Positions 1 through 8,357 are shown, counted from the stretch's first letter. The stretch: 64,000 nucleotides of DNA from Desemzia sp. RIT 804 (GCF_016892605.1 NZ_JAFEMV010000001.1:930001-994000), one strand, 5' to 3'. The notes: generated by a model from the letters alone, not told the origin. Made by a program: numbers and translations.

Positions 1-779
1 GTATCCATTTTCCTCCCTTAGAGCTTCTTATCAAATTTCTATTTCTTTATCAAGAATATTAATTTGATTATTTATATTATCAAGCTGATTATTAATATCA
101 TTAAAATTTCGTTCAGTTTTGTTCTCTTCAAAATTACTATAAATACTTTAATTTAATTCATCAACATCTTTCTTAATACTGGATCGATACTAGTCTAAAT
201 CTTACTTTCGCCTAATTATCTCCAACATGTTGTTTTCAAGATTCTGTATATTAGTACTAAAGTGTTTTGAATCGTGAATTACTTGAATTACTTTCTCGTA
301 TTTAAAAACTAACGTAATTTTAAATAAACACTTGCTTTCTATTAGTCACTTTGCTAACAGAGGTGTTGATGTTTTGGTGTTGAGCATAGTTGTACCCTAG
401 ACTGCCATATAAAAATAAAATATATGACTAGCTAGAGTACAACATGCGTTTTAAATATTTATGTGTTTTACATTCTAACGTCGGCGAGACGATTGGAGCC
501 ACTATCACATCTGTATGCGTTGGTGTTATTGAAACACACCTAAAACCCTCTTAAAACCCTCCCAAAGAGCATTGTTTTAGGCTACCAGGCTTTTGGCCTA
601 GGATTACCACCCCCGCCGTTAAATCGGTCGCGGACACCATTCAGGGAAAGAGTGCATACAGTAATCTCTTTTGATCCCCTATCGCTAGTTATTGAAGTGG
701 CTAGCGCCTAACCTGTCCCCTTAGTCCCAGTTTTTCATGGCTGCAGCTTGTCCCCTACAGTTTTAAAAAAGACCTATTA
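1..779. other. Gene-free stretch at left edge
   Basis: I see no convincing gene in this stretch on either strand. It is AT-rich to about 480 and then has mixed composition with short direct repeats of AAAACCCTC near 542-560. An inverted repeat (389-443) is annotated separately. A 36-codon frame at 444-554 lacks a ribosome binding site. The position upstream of partition genes suggests plasmid maintenance sequence, but no replication gene is visible. Confidence 0.5.
389..443. repeat. Imperfect inverted repeat
   Basis: Outer arms GTTGTAC and GTACAAC and inner arms CATATA and TATATG, plus CTAG blocks, pair around an AT-rich centre, giving a stem of about 20 bp with mismatches. It has no T-run, so a simple terminator is unlikely. 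It could be a recombination or replication structure of the plasmid-like region; its function is unknown. Confidence 0.4.
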
Positions 780-870
780 TTGCCAACTCAAAAAGAGGCT
801 GGTATAATAGACACATATAACCGGATAAGTTTTGTGTGTCTCGTAGATTGGCGTCTACGGGGCTTTTTTT
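780..870 (+). ncRNA. Candidate short regulatory RNA with its own promoter and terminator
   Basis: A textbook promoter is visible: TTGCCA at 780-785, a 17-bp spacer and TATAAT at 803-808. Transcription would start near 815. About 27 bases later comes an intrinsic terminator, with stem CGTAGA (842-847), TCTACG (854-859) and a T7 run to 870. The predicted RNA is only about 55 nt, with a possible 5' stem of GACACA against TGTGTC. No ORF fits. Small antisense RNAs controlling copy number or toxin expression are common beside plasmid replication and partition genes, but no target is visible here. Confidence 0.45.
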
Positions 871-963
871 ATATTCAGTTTTAGTCTTGCTATGAATTGA
901 GTTAAATGTACTACACTATTTTTTTTTTGTAAAACCCAATTTTGTAGGCGAAAAATCGTTTTC

Positions 964-1256
964 TTGTCTACACGTCTACTTGTAGATTTGTAAATATGTA
1001 GATACGTCTACTTGTAGATTTGTAGATATGTAGATATGTCTACGTGATCTCCAGTATCCTTTTATTATCAGCATTTTTTTCATACTACATGTCTACCTGT
1101 AGATTCGTAGATATGTAGATACGTCTACTTGTAGATTTGTAGATATGTAGATACGTCTACTTGTAGATTTGTAGACAGCTTTTCTTGATAACGTTTGACA
1201 TATTGATTTAGCATGGTATATTTACGTTATAACATCAAATGTAGATTTGTAGACAA
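964..1256. repeat. Direct repeats, putative partition centromere and operator
   Basis: At least five copies of a roughly 32-bp unit made of GTCTACTTGTAGA, TTTGTAGATATG and TAGATAC lie upstream of the ParA gene. They form a left group (964-1041) and a right group (1088-1176). A last GTAGATTTGTAGAC lies at 1240-1253, between promoter and start codon. GTCTAC and GTAGAC are mutually inverted, so each unit also has dyad symmetry. In pAD1/pCF10-type plasmids, short iterated repeats next to parA/parB form the centromere. The copy inside the leader suggests autoregulation by the ParB-like protein. Confidence 0.7.
1195..1222 (+). promoter_or_regulatory. Promoter of the par operon
   Basis: TTGACA (1195-1200), a 16-bp spacer and TATATT (1217-1222) lie about 55 bp before the ParA start. 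The promoter sits between repeat copies, so occupation of the repeats would be expected to repress it. Confidence 0.55.
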
Positions 1257-1275
1257 ATAAGAAAAGAGGGTTACA

Positions 1276-2112
1276 ATGGCTAAAGTTATAACATTTGGAA
1301 ATTTCAAGGGTGGAACAGGTAAGACAACTAATAGTGCAATGATGGCGTACACATTATCTAAATTAGGCTATAAGACATTATTAGCAGATTTAGATCCTCA
1401 AGCGAATGCAACATCTTTGTATTTACATACGAAACAACGCATTACGAATAATATTGTTACGTTTGACAAGACGTTAATGTCTGCCATAGCAGATGAAGAT
1501 TTATCGGACATTATTATTGAAATCAAAGAAAATCTTTTTTTACTGCCCAGCTTTGCAGACTTTACCTCTTATCCTTTATTTTTAGAAAAGAAATTTCCAA
1601 ACAGTCAATTTAATAGGGTGACTTTTTTAAATGAATTAATGATTAATATTAAGGATGACTACGACTTTATTTTGGTCGATGTTCCACCTACTTTAAGTAC
1701 TTATACGGACTCAGCTTTGTTAGCTTCCGACTACACCATTATTGTCCTGCAGACACAAGAGCGTTCTTTAGTAGGAGCTGAAGCGTATGTAGGATACTTG
1801 CAAGAACTTATTGATAATTACAATGCAGATTTTGATATTTTAGGTGTACTACCCGTATTACTAAAAAACAATTCAAAGGTTGACGAAGCTACGCTCAATA
1901 CAGCAAAAGATAAATTTGGTGAAGAAAACCTCTTCAAAAATGTAGTCAAAAATATGGAGCGATTAAAGCGGTATGACATCATTGGGATAGTTGATCCTGA
2001 CTTGGATACTAAATATGATATTCACGATAAGAGAGTCATGGGGCTTTATAAGCGAGTGACGCAAGAAATGTTGAAGCGATTAGAAGAGATAGAATCTCGA
2101 AACGAGCAGTAG
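1276..2112 (+). CDS. ParA-type partition ATPase
   Basis: This is a MinD/ParA superfamily ATPase that would segregate a plasmid or element by dynamic binding to the nucleoid. Visible motifs are the deviant Walker A KGGTGKTT (residues 11-18), the Walker A' region LADLDPQAN (36-44) and Walker B FILVDVPP (131-138). The length (278 aa) fits the small ParA class without an N-terminal HTH, like pAD1 RepB or pCF10 PrgP. Ribosome binding site GAGGG precedes the ATG. It is followed 41 bp later by a ParB-like gene and preceded by the repeat centromere, so the three form one par cassette. The matching replication gene is not in the window. Confidence 0.9.
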   Translation: MAKVITFGNFKGGTGKTTNSAMMAYTLSKLGYKTLLADLDPQANATSLYLHTKQRITNNIVTFDKTLMSAIADEDLSDIIIEIKENLFLLPSFADFTSYPLFLEKKFPNSQFNRVTFLNELMINIKDDYDFILVDVPPTLSTYTDSALLASDYTIIVLQTQERSLVGAEAYVGYLQELIDNYNADFDILGVLPVLLKNNSKVDEATLNTAKDKFGEENLFKNVVKNMERLKRYDIIGIVDPDLDTKYDIHDKRVMGLYKRVTQEMLKRLEEIESRNEQ

Positions 2113-2153
2113 ATATTATTTATACTATATATAAGAAAGAAGAAGGTGAGAGT

Positions 2154-2516
2154 ATGGCAGACAATCTATTAAATAAAAATAAAGAGAAACGGAATCTTCT
2201 GGAGAGAAAAGAAGAAGTGAAACCCCAACAATCTTTTAATCGTTCCAGTTTATTTACAGTAAACGAATCTGAGCACACTAATGAAGACCAAAAAAAAGAC
2301 ACTTCTCGAAAAAAAGCAAAGAGTAAAACCACTACTATTCGATGTGCAGCTGATACATCACATCGTTTAAATGCAATTGTTACTTCTTTTAATTTAGACA
2401 GTGTTAATGAACTGATAGAGATCTTGCTAGACAATTATGAGGCTTCTTTGACGACAGATGAACGAAGAGAAATTAAAACTTTACTAGAGGTTTATCAACG
2501 TAAGTCTAAAAAATAG
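2154..2516 (+). CDS. ParB-like centromere-binding protein (PrgO/RepC type)
   Basis: A 120-aa protein with a charged, Lys/Glu-rich N-terminal half and a conserved C-terminal half. The C-terminal half (about residues 60-118) reads as a short strand (TTTIRCAADTS) and helices (NAIVTSFNL, SVNELIEILLDNYE), a layout compatible with a ribbon-helix-helix DNA binder. It lies directly downstream of ParA and between two blocks of GTAGAC repeats, the usual arrangement of plasmid par operons. A near-identical C-terminal region is encoded at 3457-3756. Alignment of the copies suggests the GTG at codon 23 as a possible alternative start. The role is inferred from context and the weak fold pattern. Confidence 0.7.
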   Translation: MADNLLNKNKEKRNLLERKEEVKPQQSFNRSSLFTVNESEHTNEDQKKDTSRKKAKSKTTTIRCAADTSHRLNAIVTSFNLDSVNELIEILLDNYEASLTTDERREIKTLLEVYQRKSKK

Positions 2517-2552
2517 ATTTGTAGACAAATCTACATGTAGACGCGTCTACAA
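2513..2552. repeat. Second block of partition repeats after parB
   Basis: The sequence just behind the ParB-like gene repeats the core elements: TAGATTTGTAGAC followed by inverted pairs built from ATCTACATGTAGA and the near-palindrome GTAGACGCGTCTAC. Having repeats on both sides of the par operon matches pAD1-like systems. Confidence 0.6.
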
Positions 2553-2608
2553 GATACCTAATAACGTTACTTTACTGAGTTAAGTATAGAAGTAGGAGGT
2601 ATATCAGA

Positions 2609-3062
2609 ATGAGTAACTCTCTTAAAAAAATTACCAGTGAGTATTTTGAAGATATTTTGGTTCGATTAGCTCATCACTCAGCAGGAATAGAAGGAAATAC
2701 GATTTCTTTACCAGCTACCGTTTCTATTATTGTCAATGGAACTTTACCGACCAGTTTGGGGGCAACAGTTAGAGAATTTTATGAAATTGAGAACCACAAA
2801 CAAGCTTTTGAGAGAATGCCCAGTCATTTAATCAATGAAGATCCACTCTCTGTAACAATCATTAAAGAGATTCATGCTGATTTAACGGATCGCTTGCAGT
2901 ACGATAAAGGACAGTTTAAAAAGAACGAAAATATGATTCTGGGTGCGGAATTTCAAACAGATTCTCCAACAGAAACGCCTATGCTAGTCTCACAACTGAT
3001 AGATAATCTTCAGTATTGATTAGAAATGAATAGAACAAACGATGATAAGTTTTTAAAAGCCT
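2609..3062 (+). pseudogene. Truncated Fic-family protein
   Basis: The 136-aa reading frame matches the N-terminal part of class II Fic proteins, enzymes that transfer AMP from ATP to target proteins. The inhibitory motif SAGIEGN is at residues 24-30. The frame ends at a TGA after LIDNLQY; reading on gives LEMNRTNDDKF and another stop near 3062. This looks like the family continuation before the catalytic helix. The essential HPFxDGNGR motif is absent, so no transferase activity is possible. A good ribosome binding site (AGGAGG) remains. It is a decayed gene of the kind often carried on plasmids as a toxin. Confidence 0.75.
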
Positions 3063-3278
3063 CTTAGACTAAGAATTATGTATCTTTTTACATATTCCTA
3101 CAAAAACGATGTGATATATCTACATCTGTTTAGTTCTTGTAGGAGCATAGTCCTTACTTCTTTCAACTAATTTATTTAGTAGTTAAAAATTTAATCTATT
3201 TATAGAGTTATTCTTATTCGTATGTGACATCTTTGTTTATTATTCGTTATTGCATGTAACGAATAGAAGGTGGAAATC
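3063..3278. promoter_or_regulatory. Leader of the small RHH-like gene with a palindrome
   Basis: No gene is seen here. At 3243-3263 there is a perfect inverted repeat, TTCGTTA, 7 bases, TAACGAA, just before the ribosome binding site of the next small gene. The two paralogous genes (23903 and 33614) have related GTTATTAC sequences in the same place, so it may be an operator for the encoded DNA-binding protein. Confidence 0.4.
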
Positions 3279-3425
3279 ATGTCATCAGCAAACGTCTACG
3301 TGTCAATTAATAGCTTTATTTTAGTTGTGGTTGAAGAAATAAAAGACTATTTAGAAACGTAATTGCTTATTCAGGTAACACAGCAAGAAATCATTGAAAA
3401 TGCCATTGTTGCACTAAAAACTTAA
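3279..3425 (+). pseudogene. Small RHH-like protein, copy 1, interrupted by TAA
   Basis: ATG opens a frame MSSANVYVSINSF... of 27 codons. It stops at TAA (3360-3362) and then continues in frame for 20 codons (LLIQVTQQEIIENAIVALKT) to a second stop. The third copy at 33614-33769 reads through with CAA at that codon. The whole product would have a strand (NVYVSIN), a helix (ILVVVEEIKDYLE) and a second helix (QQEIIENAIVAL), like a ribbon-helix-helix protein. A ribosome binding site (GAAGGTGG) is present. Either a pseudogene or a recoded gene. Confidence 0.55.
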
Positions 3426-3456
3426 CTAAATTAACTATATATAAAGAAAAGAGGAA

Positions 3457-3756
3457 ATGAAACCTCTACAATCTTTTAATCGATCTAGTTTATTTACAGT
3501 AAACGAACCTCAGCAAACAAACGAAAACAAAAAAAGAGAAACAACTCGAAAAAAAGAAAAAAGTAAAACAACTACCATTCGTTGTGCAGCGGATACCTCA
3601 CATCGTTTAAACGAAATCGTTACATCTTTTAATTTAGATAGTGTTAATGAGTTGATAGAAATCTTACTAGATAATTATGAAGCTTCTTTAACCACTGATG
3701 AGCGAAGAGAAATTAAGACATTGCTTGAAATTTACCGACGTAAGTCTAAAAGGTAA
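3457..3756 (+). CDS. Second ParB-like protein, shortened paralogue
   Basis: This 99-aa protein repeats the gene at 2154-2516 from the segment SFNRSSLFTVNE onward, with very similar residues through the C-terminal DNA-binding-like half. It lacks the first 22 residues of the other copy. The ATG aligns with a GTG inside the longer gene. The spacing to the only purine-rich site (AAAGAGG) is very short, so expression may be poor. It has no ParA partner of its own. It likely arose by duplication within the element and may compete for the same centromere repeats, which is inference. Confidence 0.6.
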   Translation: MKPLQSFNRSSLFTVNEPQQTNENKKRETTRKKEKSKTTTIRCAADTSHRLNEIVTSFNLDSVNELIEILLDNYEASLTTDERREIKTLLEIYRRKSKR

Positions 3757-3857
3757 TTTTGTAAACTTTCTCATTAATCGTAGATATTTACTTATATACA
3801 GCTAGAAAAATAATAATTACTACTAACCCAAGTCAGTAATAAAACAGGAGGAAAATC

Positions 3858-4379
3858 ATGGATCAACAAAAAAGAATTGTTGCAAAAGTAGGTCTAACAG
3901 AAAAGGAAGCAATTTTCTTATTTTTATATTCAAGAAAAAATCTTTTTATCATCCTTTTTATATGCGCTTATTTTATTTATCTGTCCTTTCTTTACTTTGC
4001 TCTTGGTTTGCCGTTACTTTTAAATATCCAAGCTTGTGCTGTGATGCTTATGTTTACCGTTCCGATAGTCTTGCTTAGTTTAGCATTTATAATAAGAAAG
4101 GAATATCGACGCAATTCCAAACTAAGAGAAGAAACAGTCATAACTTTCATTAGCAAAGACGCCCCGCATACGCGTTCTGAAGACAAATCTAATAATTATG
4201 TTGATTGGAAGCACGTATATGCCGTTAAAGAACTAAAAAAAAATTTCATTTTTTATTTTTCTCCCTTTTCAGCCACAATGATTCCAAAAAGGTGTTTTAA
4301 ATCTGAAGAAGAGATAGATATTATTAGAGAGATGATATCCAGCAGTGTGGATTCCGATAAAGTGAAACTAAAAGAATAA
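3858..4379 (+). CDS. Membrane protein with YcxB-like C-terminal domain
   Basis: A 173-aa protein with two strong membrane segments (about residues 28-50 and 55-78) forming a hairpin, then a soluble C-terminal domain. The pattern NYVDWKHVYAVKE...FYFSPFSATMIPKRCF resembles YcxB-like domains found in many Firmicutes membrane proteins of unknown role. Ribosome binding site GGAGG lies 7 bp before the ATG. It stands alone, between the small plasmid-type genes and a converging lysin gene. The function is unknown. Confidence 0.65.
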   Translation: MDQQKRIVAKVGLTEKEAIFLFLYSRKNLFIILFICAYFIYLSFLYFALGLPLLLNIQACAVMLMFTVPIVLLSLAFIIRKEYRRNSKLREETVITFISKDAPHTRSEDKSNNYVDWKHVYAVKELKKNFIFYFSPFSATMIPKRCFKSEEEIDIIREMISSSVDSDKVKLKE

Positions 4380-4440
4380 CTAATTAAAATATGTTACTTA
4401 ATTGTTTTAGCTAGTACTATTATATAAACGTTATTAATTA

Positions 4441-4492
4441 AAATAAAAGTAAGAATGGCTTTGTTAACACTATGCCATCCTTACTTTTATTT
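4441..4492. terminator. Bidirectional terminator
   Basis: A long stem pairs AAATAAAAGTAAG with CTTACTTTTATTT and inner ATGGC with GCCAT. A-run and T-run flanks let it end transcripts from both the YcxB-like gene and the converging lysin gene. Confidence 0.75.
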
Positions 4493-4501
4493 TTTAAATT
4501 C

Positions 4502-6700
4502 CTACCAAGATGTAGCTAATAACCTTTCTATAGCAATACCGCCAGCAGTTAAAGTACCGGGTACAAGTAATCCACCAGAAATAAGTCCTGATATAAGAAC
4601 AGCTCCCAGCATAAATACAGCTGTTGCACCTACAGCAACTAATTGTGGTGTAGTGACTTCGTTAAATGTATAGGGTTCTACCGTCTCTACTGGAACTAAA
4701 TTTGGACTTGTAGGATTATCAGGATTTTTTAAAATCAAAGTAAAAATGATTGTAGGCACAATGGTTGCCCCACTCAATAAAGTCACTGGTTTTGTGATCT
4801 CATAATTATATTCTACTTCTAGATTTGAAGATATAGATAGATAGGTTGAGATAAAACCAGAACCACCAATGTTAGCTCCAAACTTATAGATAAGACCTCT
4901 AGTATCTAGGTCAAATTCTAAATCATTAGCAATAAATTCACCAGAAGCGAGGGCATTTAATACTGACGCCGTCAATATAGGGGTGCCATCACTTGATATG
5001 GCAATCGTATTCCCTGGATTGCCTTTTCCAAATTCTAGTTCAGTCGAAGCTTTGTATTCTAATCTGTAATACAGCTTATTGCTGATTACATGGCTTTCAC
5101 CATCCAGTTCGATGTTATAGTTAACTATTTCATTGAATGGAAAGATTCCTACAGTCGTATTCTTTAAGGCTTGTTCAATGATATATTCGTCTGTTCTGAT
5201 TACTTTGCTAACGCCGTTGTCTCTTCCAGACTTGATATTATTGTCAATTTCAATTTGTCCTTCTCCACTACCTAAAGTAATCGTAGAGATTTGGTCGAAT
5301 GCCCAATTTTCTGGTAATGGAAAACCTAAATTCCCGCTAAATCCAGTGGACATCCCGCTTACAAAACTCGTTACTGCATATCCTGCATTCGATACTCGTG
5401 AACAAGCATTACGAGTTCCATAAATCCCTACTCTATATGAACCAAGAGCGGTCAAAGTAGAATAGACGGCTTCAAAATGACGTAAAATTTTATTCGTGAT
5501 TTCATCGTCGGTTGAATCATAGTCTACTGCAAAATAGATAATCGTTCCTTCTTCAAAACCGTATCCTCTAGCTGCCGCATGAGCTGATCTAGCATCTGCC
5601 TCGCCTTGCTCAGCATTGAAATAACTAGCCGCTCCACCATATGTTTGGTAAATGGGGAATACTGTCAACCCAGCATTAAAAATCGTTGCTAATTCACCCG
5701 GTTGAATCTTTTTATTTAATGTTGTGCTTTCAACATTGGTTAGATAACGTCCAACTGTTTCATAACCAGCGTTTACGAGGGTTTGTGCTCTTGCTGGGGT
5801 TACTTCCATCACACAATCTAATGCTGTACCTTTTCTATTCGGATCCCCTGTACTAACCAGTAACGAAGACCAAGTTTGCAGACCAACATATCCATCGCTT
5901 GGTAATCCAGAAAAAGCTTGGAAAGAAGCAACTTGTTGCTTAGTCCCATTACCAAAAATGCCGTCAAAATCCACTTCAAACTGATTGAAACATAAAGCTG
6001 CTTGCAATAAATGAACAAATTGGGTTGTTCCATCTCGATTTCCAACTTGTAAAAGTGGGAGTTTTGCTTTCGTAGTAGGTCCAAAACTCCCATTCGCTAC
6101 ATCGTCAGATAAACCTTCTTCATATTGTAAAGCATAGATCAATGCCTTTTGAGTTCCTCTTTGATAAATTCCATCAGTTGGTTGTAAATAGAAATCTCTT
6201 CTATTTTGATAACGATTGTTTAACCATTGTTGAATAGTACGAACTTTTGTAGTCCCACTACCAATTCGAACATAGGCATCCATTGTTAACAATGCTTTAA
6301 AGACTTTTGGTGTCACTGTTCCATCAGCACCAACTAATCCCATATCGGTTTTCATTTCTAGAACGGCTGCTTCAGTCCCAGGCCCATAAGTTCCTGTGAT
6401 TCCGCCTGGGCCATAGCCTTTACTATAAAGAGCGCTTTGAATGATTTTTACAATATTCGAGTTGCTGTCGTTTTGTCCTTGGCCAATAGTCCCGTATTGT
6501 TCTGTGAATTCTGTTAAGGTTGTTTCCCCAAAACTGTTAGAAGTTGCTGTAATTCCTAATTCAATTTGAAGTGCTCGAGTAAGTGCGTACATCGTAGACC
6601 AACCGGTGTTTCCATTCGCTGTAATTTCTTGATAACCTGGATTACCACTATATTCTCCATTTACCCATTCTTGAGCTTTTTTTACCATTTCATCAGCCAT
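4502..6700 (-). CDS. Cell-wall-binding protein with DUF1906 (glycoside-hydrolase-like) domain
   Basis: A 732-aa protein without signal peptide. Residues 80-140 and 222-283 look like peptidoglycan-binding repeats (for example FDGIFGNGTKQQVASFQ with SDGYVGLQTWSSL). Residues 291-505 match the DUF1906/Rv2525c-like TIM-barrel related to GH25 lysozymes (TALDCVMEVTPARAQ, FPIYQTYGG, IIYFAVDYD, GIYGTRNAC). Residues 510-680 are a beta-rich region I cannot assign, and the last 45 residues are hydrophobic. It lies 44 bp behind the GH73-LysM gene and a YvrJ-like peptide gene, all on the minus strand, so it probably belongs to a lysis or wall-remodelling operon. Enzymatic activity is not proven for this domain family. 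Confidence 0.75.
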   Translation of the reverse strand: MADEMVKKAQEWVNGEYSGNPGYQEITANGNTGWSTMYALTRALQIELGITATSNSFGETTLTEFTEQYGTIGQGQNDSNSNIVKIIQSALYSKGYGPGGITGTYGPGTEAAVLEMKTDMGLVGADGTVTPKVFKALLTMDAYVRIGSGTTKVRTIQQWLNNRYQNRRDFYLQPTDGIYQRGTQKALIYALQYEEGLSDDVANGSFGPTTKAKLPLLQVGNRDGTTQFVHLLQAALCFNQFEVDFDGIFGNGTKQQVASFQAFSGLPSDGYVGLQTWSSLLVSTGDPNRKGTALDCVMEVTPARAQTLVNAGYETVGRYLTNVESTTLNKKIQPGELATIFNAGLTVFPIYQTYGGAASYFNAEQGEADARSAHAAARGYGFEEGTIIYFAVDYDSTDDEITNKILRHFEAVYSTLTALGSYRVGIYGTRNACSRVSNAGYAVTSFVSGMSTGFSGNLGFPLPENWAFDQISTITLGSGEGQIEIDNNIKSGRDNGVSKVIRTDEYIIEQALKNTTVGIFPFNEIVNYNIELDGESHVISNKLYYRLEYKASTELEFGKGNPGNTIAISSDGTPILTASVLNALASGEFIANDLEFDLDTRGLIYKFGANIGGSGFISTYLSISSNLEVEYNYEITKPVTLLSGATIVPTIIFTLILKNPDNPTSPNLVPVETVEPYTFNEVTTPQLVAVGATAVFMLGAVLISGLISGGLLVPGTLTAGGIAIERLLATSW

Positions 6701-6744
6701 TTTATATTCCTTCTTTCTACTATATTTTTATATTGCTTTCGTTT

Positions 6745-7551
6745 TTAAGAGTTAATTTTAAGCGTTTGTCCGACTTCGATATGATTCACATTCGAAATAT
6801 GGTTCTCTGTTACTAATTTTTGGATAGACGTATCGAATTGTTGAGCAATGGAAGATAAGGTATCTCCTGTTTTTACAACATAGTGCTCTTCTTTCGACTG
6901 CATATGAGAACGAACAGGGATAATCAGTTGTTGATCTGGATAAATAAGATTTGGATTATCCAATTGATTTGCCGTAGCGATTGATTGGACGGAGACAGCA
7001 TATCGTTCCGCTATTTCGGATAGCGAGTCACCTTTTCTTACTTTATGCATAGCTGTATTGTTCGGTTGCTCAAATGAAGTTTGAGTAAGGACTTCTTGAT
7101 CCCATTTTTGCAATTCATTTTGTTCAATTATCTGAATGAGTTTGTTTGCATATTGGGGATCCGTAGCATAACCAGCGGTTTGAATGGATCTCGCTTGTTT
7201 CTTATAGTCTCTCAATCCAATCACGTCAGCATAGCGTTGATTTTCATGAAAAAACTTTCCATGGTCTTTCAATGATTCTTCATAAGAAGGATATTTCCTA
7301 AAATAATCTGTAACGGTAAGCAGATTACCGTTTTTGTCATATTCTTTTGTCGAATAGGCTTTCTTTTCGCCTTTCCAACTCTTATCTGCCTTAATACCAA
7401 ACAAATTGCGACTTTCCTGTGCTAATTTGGACTTTCCCCAATTGCTTTCCAGAATGGCCTGGGCGGAAGTGATTGAAGGTAAGATACCATAGTCATTGAA
7501 TGTAGCAATCGCTCCTGAGTGAAGATTATTTAAAAAATTAACTTGTGCCAT
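6745..7551 (-). CDS. GH73 N-acetylglucosaminidase with two LysM domains
   Basis: A 268-aa peptidoglycan hydrolase. The catalytic domain (1-150) starts with the typical ITSAQAILESNWGKS, where Glu35 is the expected acid, and contains NLFGIKA and a late YATDPQYANKL. Two LysM repeats follow (169-212 and 223-267; KVRKGDSLSEIAERY and VVKTGDTLSSIAQQF), which bind glycan strands. There is no signal peptide, as in phage endolysins that depend on a holin. The small membrane protein just upstream fits that model. It could equally be a plasmid or element lysin; no phage structural genes are present. Confidence 0.85.
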   Translation of the reverse strand: MAQVNFLNNLHSGAIATFNDYGILPSITSAQAILESNWGKSKLAQESRNLFGIKADKSWKGEKKAYSTKEYDKNGNLLTVTDYFRKYPSYEESLKDHGKFFHENQRYADVIGLRDYKKQARSIQTAGYATDPQYANKLIQIIEQNELQKWDQEVLTQTSFEQPNNTAMHKVRKGDSLSEIAERYAVSVQSIATANQLDNPNLIYPDQQLIIPVRSHMQSKEEHYVVKTGDTLSSIAQQFDTSIQKLVTENHISNVNHIEVGQTLKINS

Positions 7552-7568
7552 ACTGTATCACCTCTTCT

Positions 7569-7709
7569 TTATTTCTTTCGAAGCAACTCTTTTAATTCTT
7601 CTAAAGAGTCCATCATTTTATTGATTATTTTTTCTAATCGAACCAATAAATAAATAGTTATAAAAACAGGAAATCCAATATTCGAAATAAAGTTTCCCCA
7701 TTCTTCCAT
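7569..7709 (-). CDS. YvrJ-family small membrane protein
   Basis: The likely product is 46 aa starting MEEWGNFISN, with one membrane segment (about 9-24, IGFPVFITIYLL) and a charged helical tail. This pattern (NxGFPxxxTIYLLxRxE) is typical of YvrJ-family peptides. A longer frame exists, but the ATG at 7709 is chosen because AGGAGAGG lies just upstream. It stands first in the operon with the GH73-LysM and DUF1906 genes. A holin-like export role is plausible but only inferred. Confidence 0.7.
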   Translation of the reverse strand: MEEWGNFISNIGFPVFITIYLLVRLEKIINKMMDSLEELKELLRKK

Positions 7710-7961
7710 AAGCACCTCTCCTTCTCCCTTGATTACACATAACGAGTAGTTTATTGACAAAGAATATCTCTTTAAAAAGTTGAAAATTGCCAAATCGTAG
7801 AAATACAGCAGCAAATCATACAGTTACAAACTACTTTTTATATGAATAACGCGTTTCGATTACTCTTTATGTGTAATTACACTTTACTACCCATTCTGAA
7901 GATAGTCAACATTTTTTACTCAAAATGATGTAATTTTGTTTATTTTTTGTTTCGATACGTG

Positions 7962-7967
7962 TATAAT
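7962..7967 (+). promoter_or_regulatory. -10 element before the XRE regulator
   Basis: TATAAT sits 31 bp before the start codon of the XRE gene; a matching -35 is not clear. The 180-bp gap between the divergent lysin operon and the regulator is the natural place for operators of the repressor, but I see no strong palindrome. Confidence 0.45.
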
Positions 7968-7997
7968 AATGGTAGAAACTACTAATAGAGGTGCACT

Positions 7998-8357
7998 ATG
8001 GATACTCATAAATTAAAAGAACTCCGCAAATCCAAACGATTGACGCAAGAAGAAATGGCTGAAATACTAGAGGTGGCTCGAACAACCTATGCTAATTATG
8101 AACAAGGAACAAGAGAACCAGATAATAATATACTGAATAAATTAGCCGATTATTTCCAAGTCTCTACCGATTATCTTTTAGGACGGGATGTTCCAAAGTG
8201 GGCGACACCAGAAGATCTCATTGACTTAGAAGAAATTTTAAATAATAATGTTCATATGGCTTATGGGGGAGAAGATTTAACAGAAGAAGATAAACAACGC
8301 GTACAAGACGTTCTAAAAGCGGTATTCTGGGACAGGCTAAAAAAAAGAAGGGATTAA
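7998..8357 (+). CDS. XRE-family transcriptional repressor
   Basis: A 119-aa protein with an N-terminal Cro/cI helix-turn-helix (residues 6-60: LKELRKSKRLTQEEMAEILE, ARTTYANYEQGTREPDN, LADYFQVSTDYLLG). The acidic C-terminal part is typical of phage and ICE immunity repressors. The next gene starts directly at its stop codon and encodes an ImmA-type protease, the usual partner that cleaves such repressors. It is divergent from the lysin operon, which it may control. Confidence 0.85.
   Translation: MDTHKLKELRKSKRLTQEEMAEILEVARTTYANYEQGTREPDNNILNKLADYFQVSTDYLLGRDVPKWATPEDLIDLEEILNNNVHMAYGGEDLTEEDKQRVQDVLKAVFWDRLKKRRD

Noticed and set aside
444-554. A 36-codon frame with a hydrophobic middle (TIGATITSVCVGVIETHL), faintly like Fst-type plasmid toxins.
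   Set aside because: No ribosome binding site, no convergent antisense RNA and no PxxVG core; the neighbouring RNA unit runs in the same direction, unlike par toxin systems.
964-1176. Regular repeats resembling a CRISPR array.
   Set aside because: The repeats are short, nearly contiguous and partially palindromic without unique spacers; they flank parA/parB and are better explained as a centromere.
4455-4673. Plus-strand frame opposite the end of the DUF1906 gene.
   Set aside because: It begins inside the terminator and runs antisense to a well-supported gene, with no ribosome binding site.
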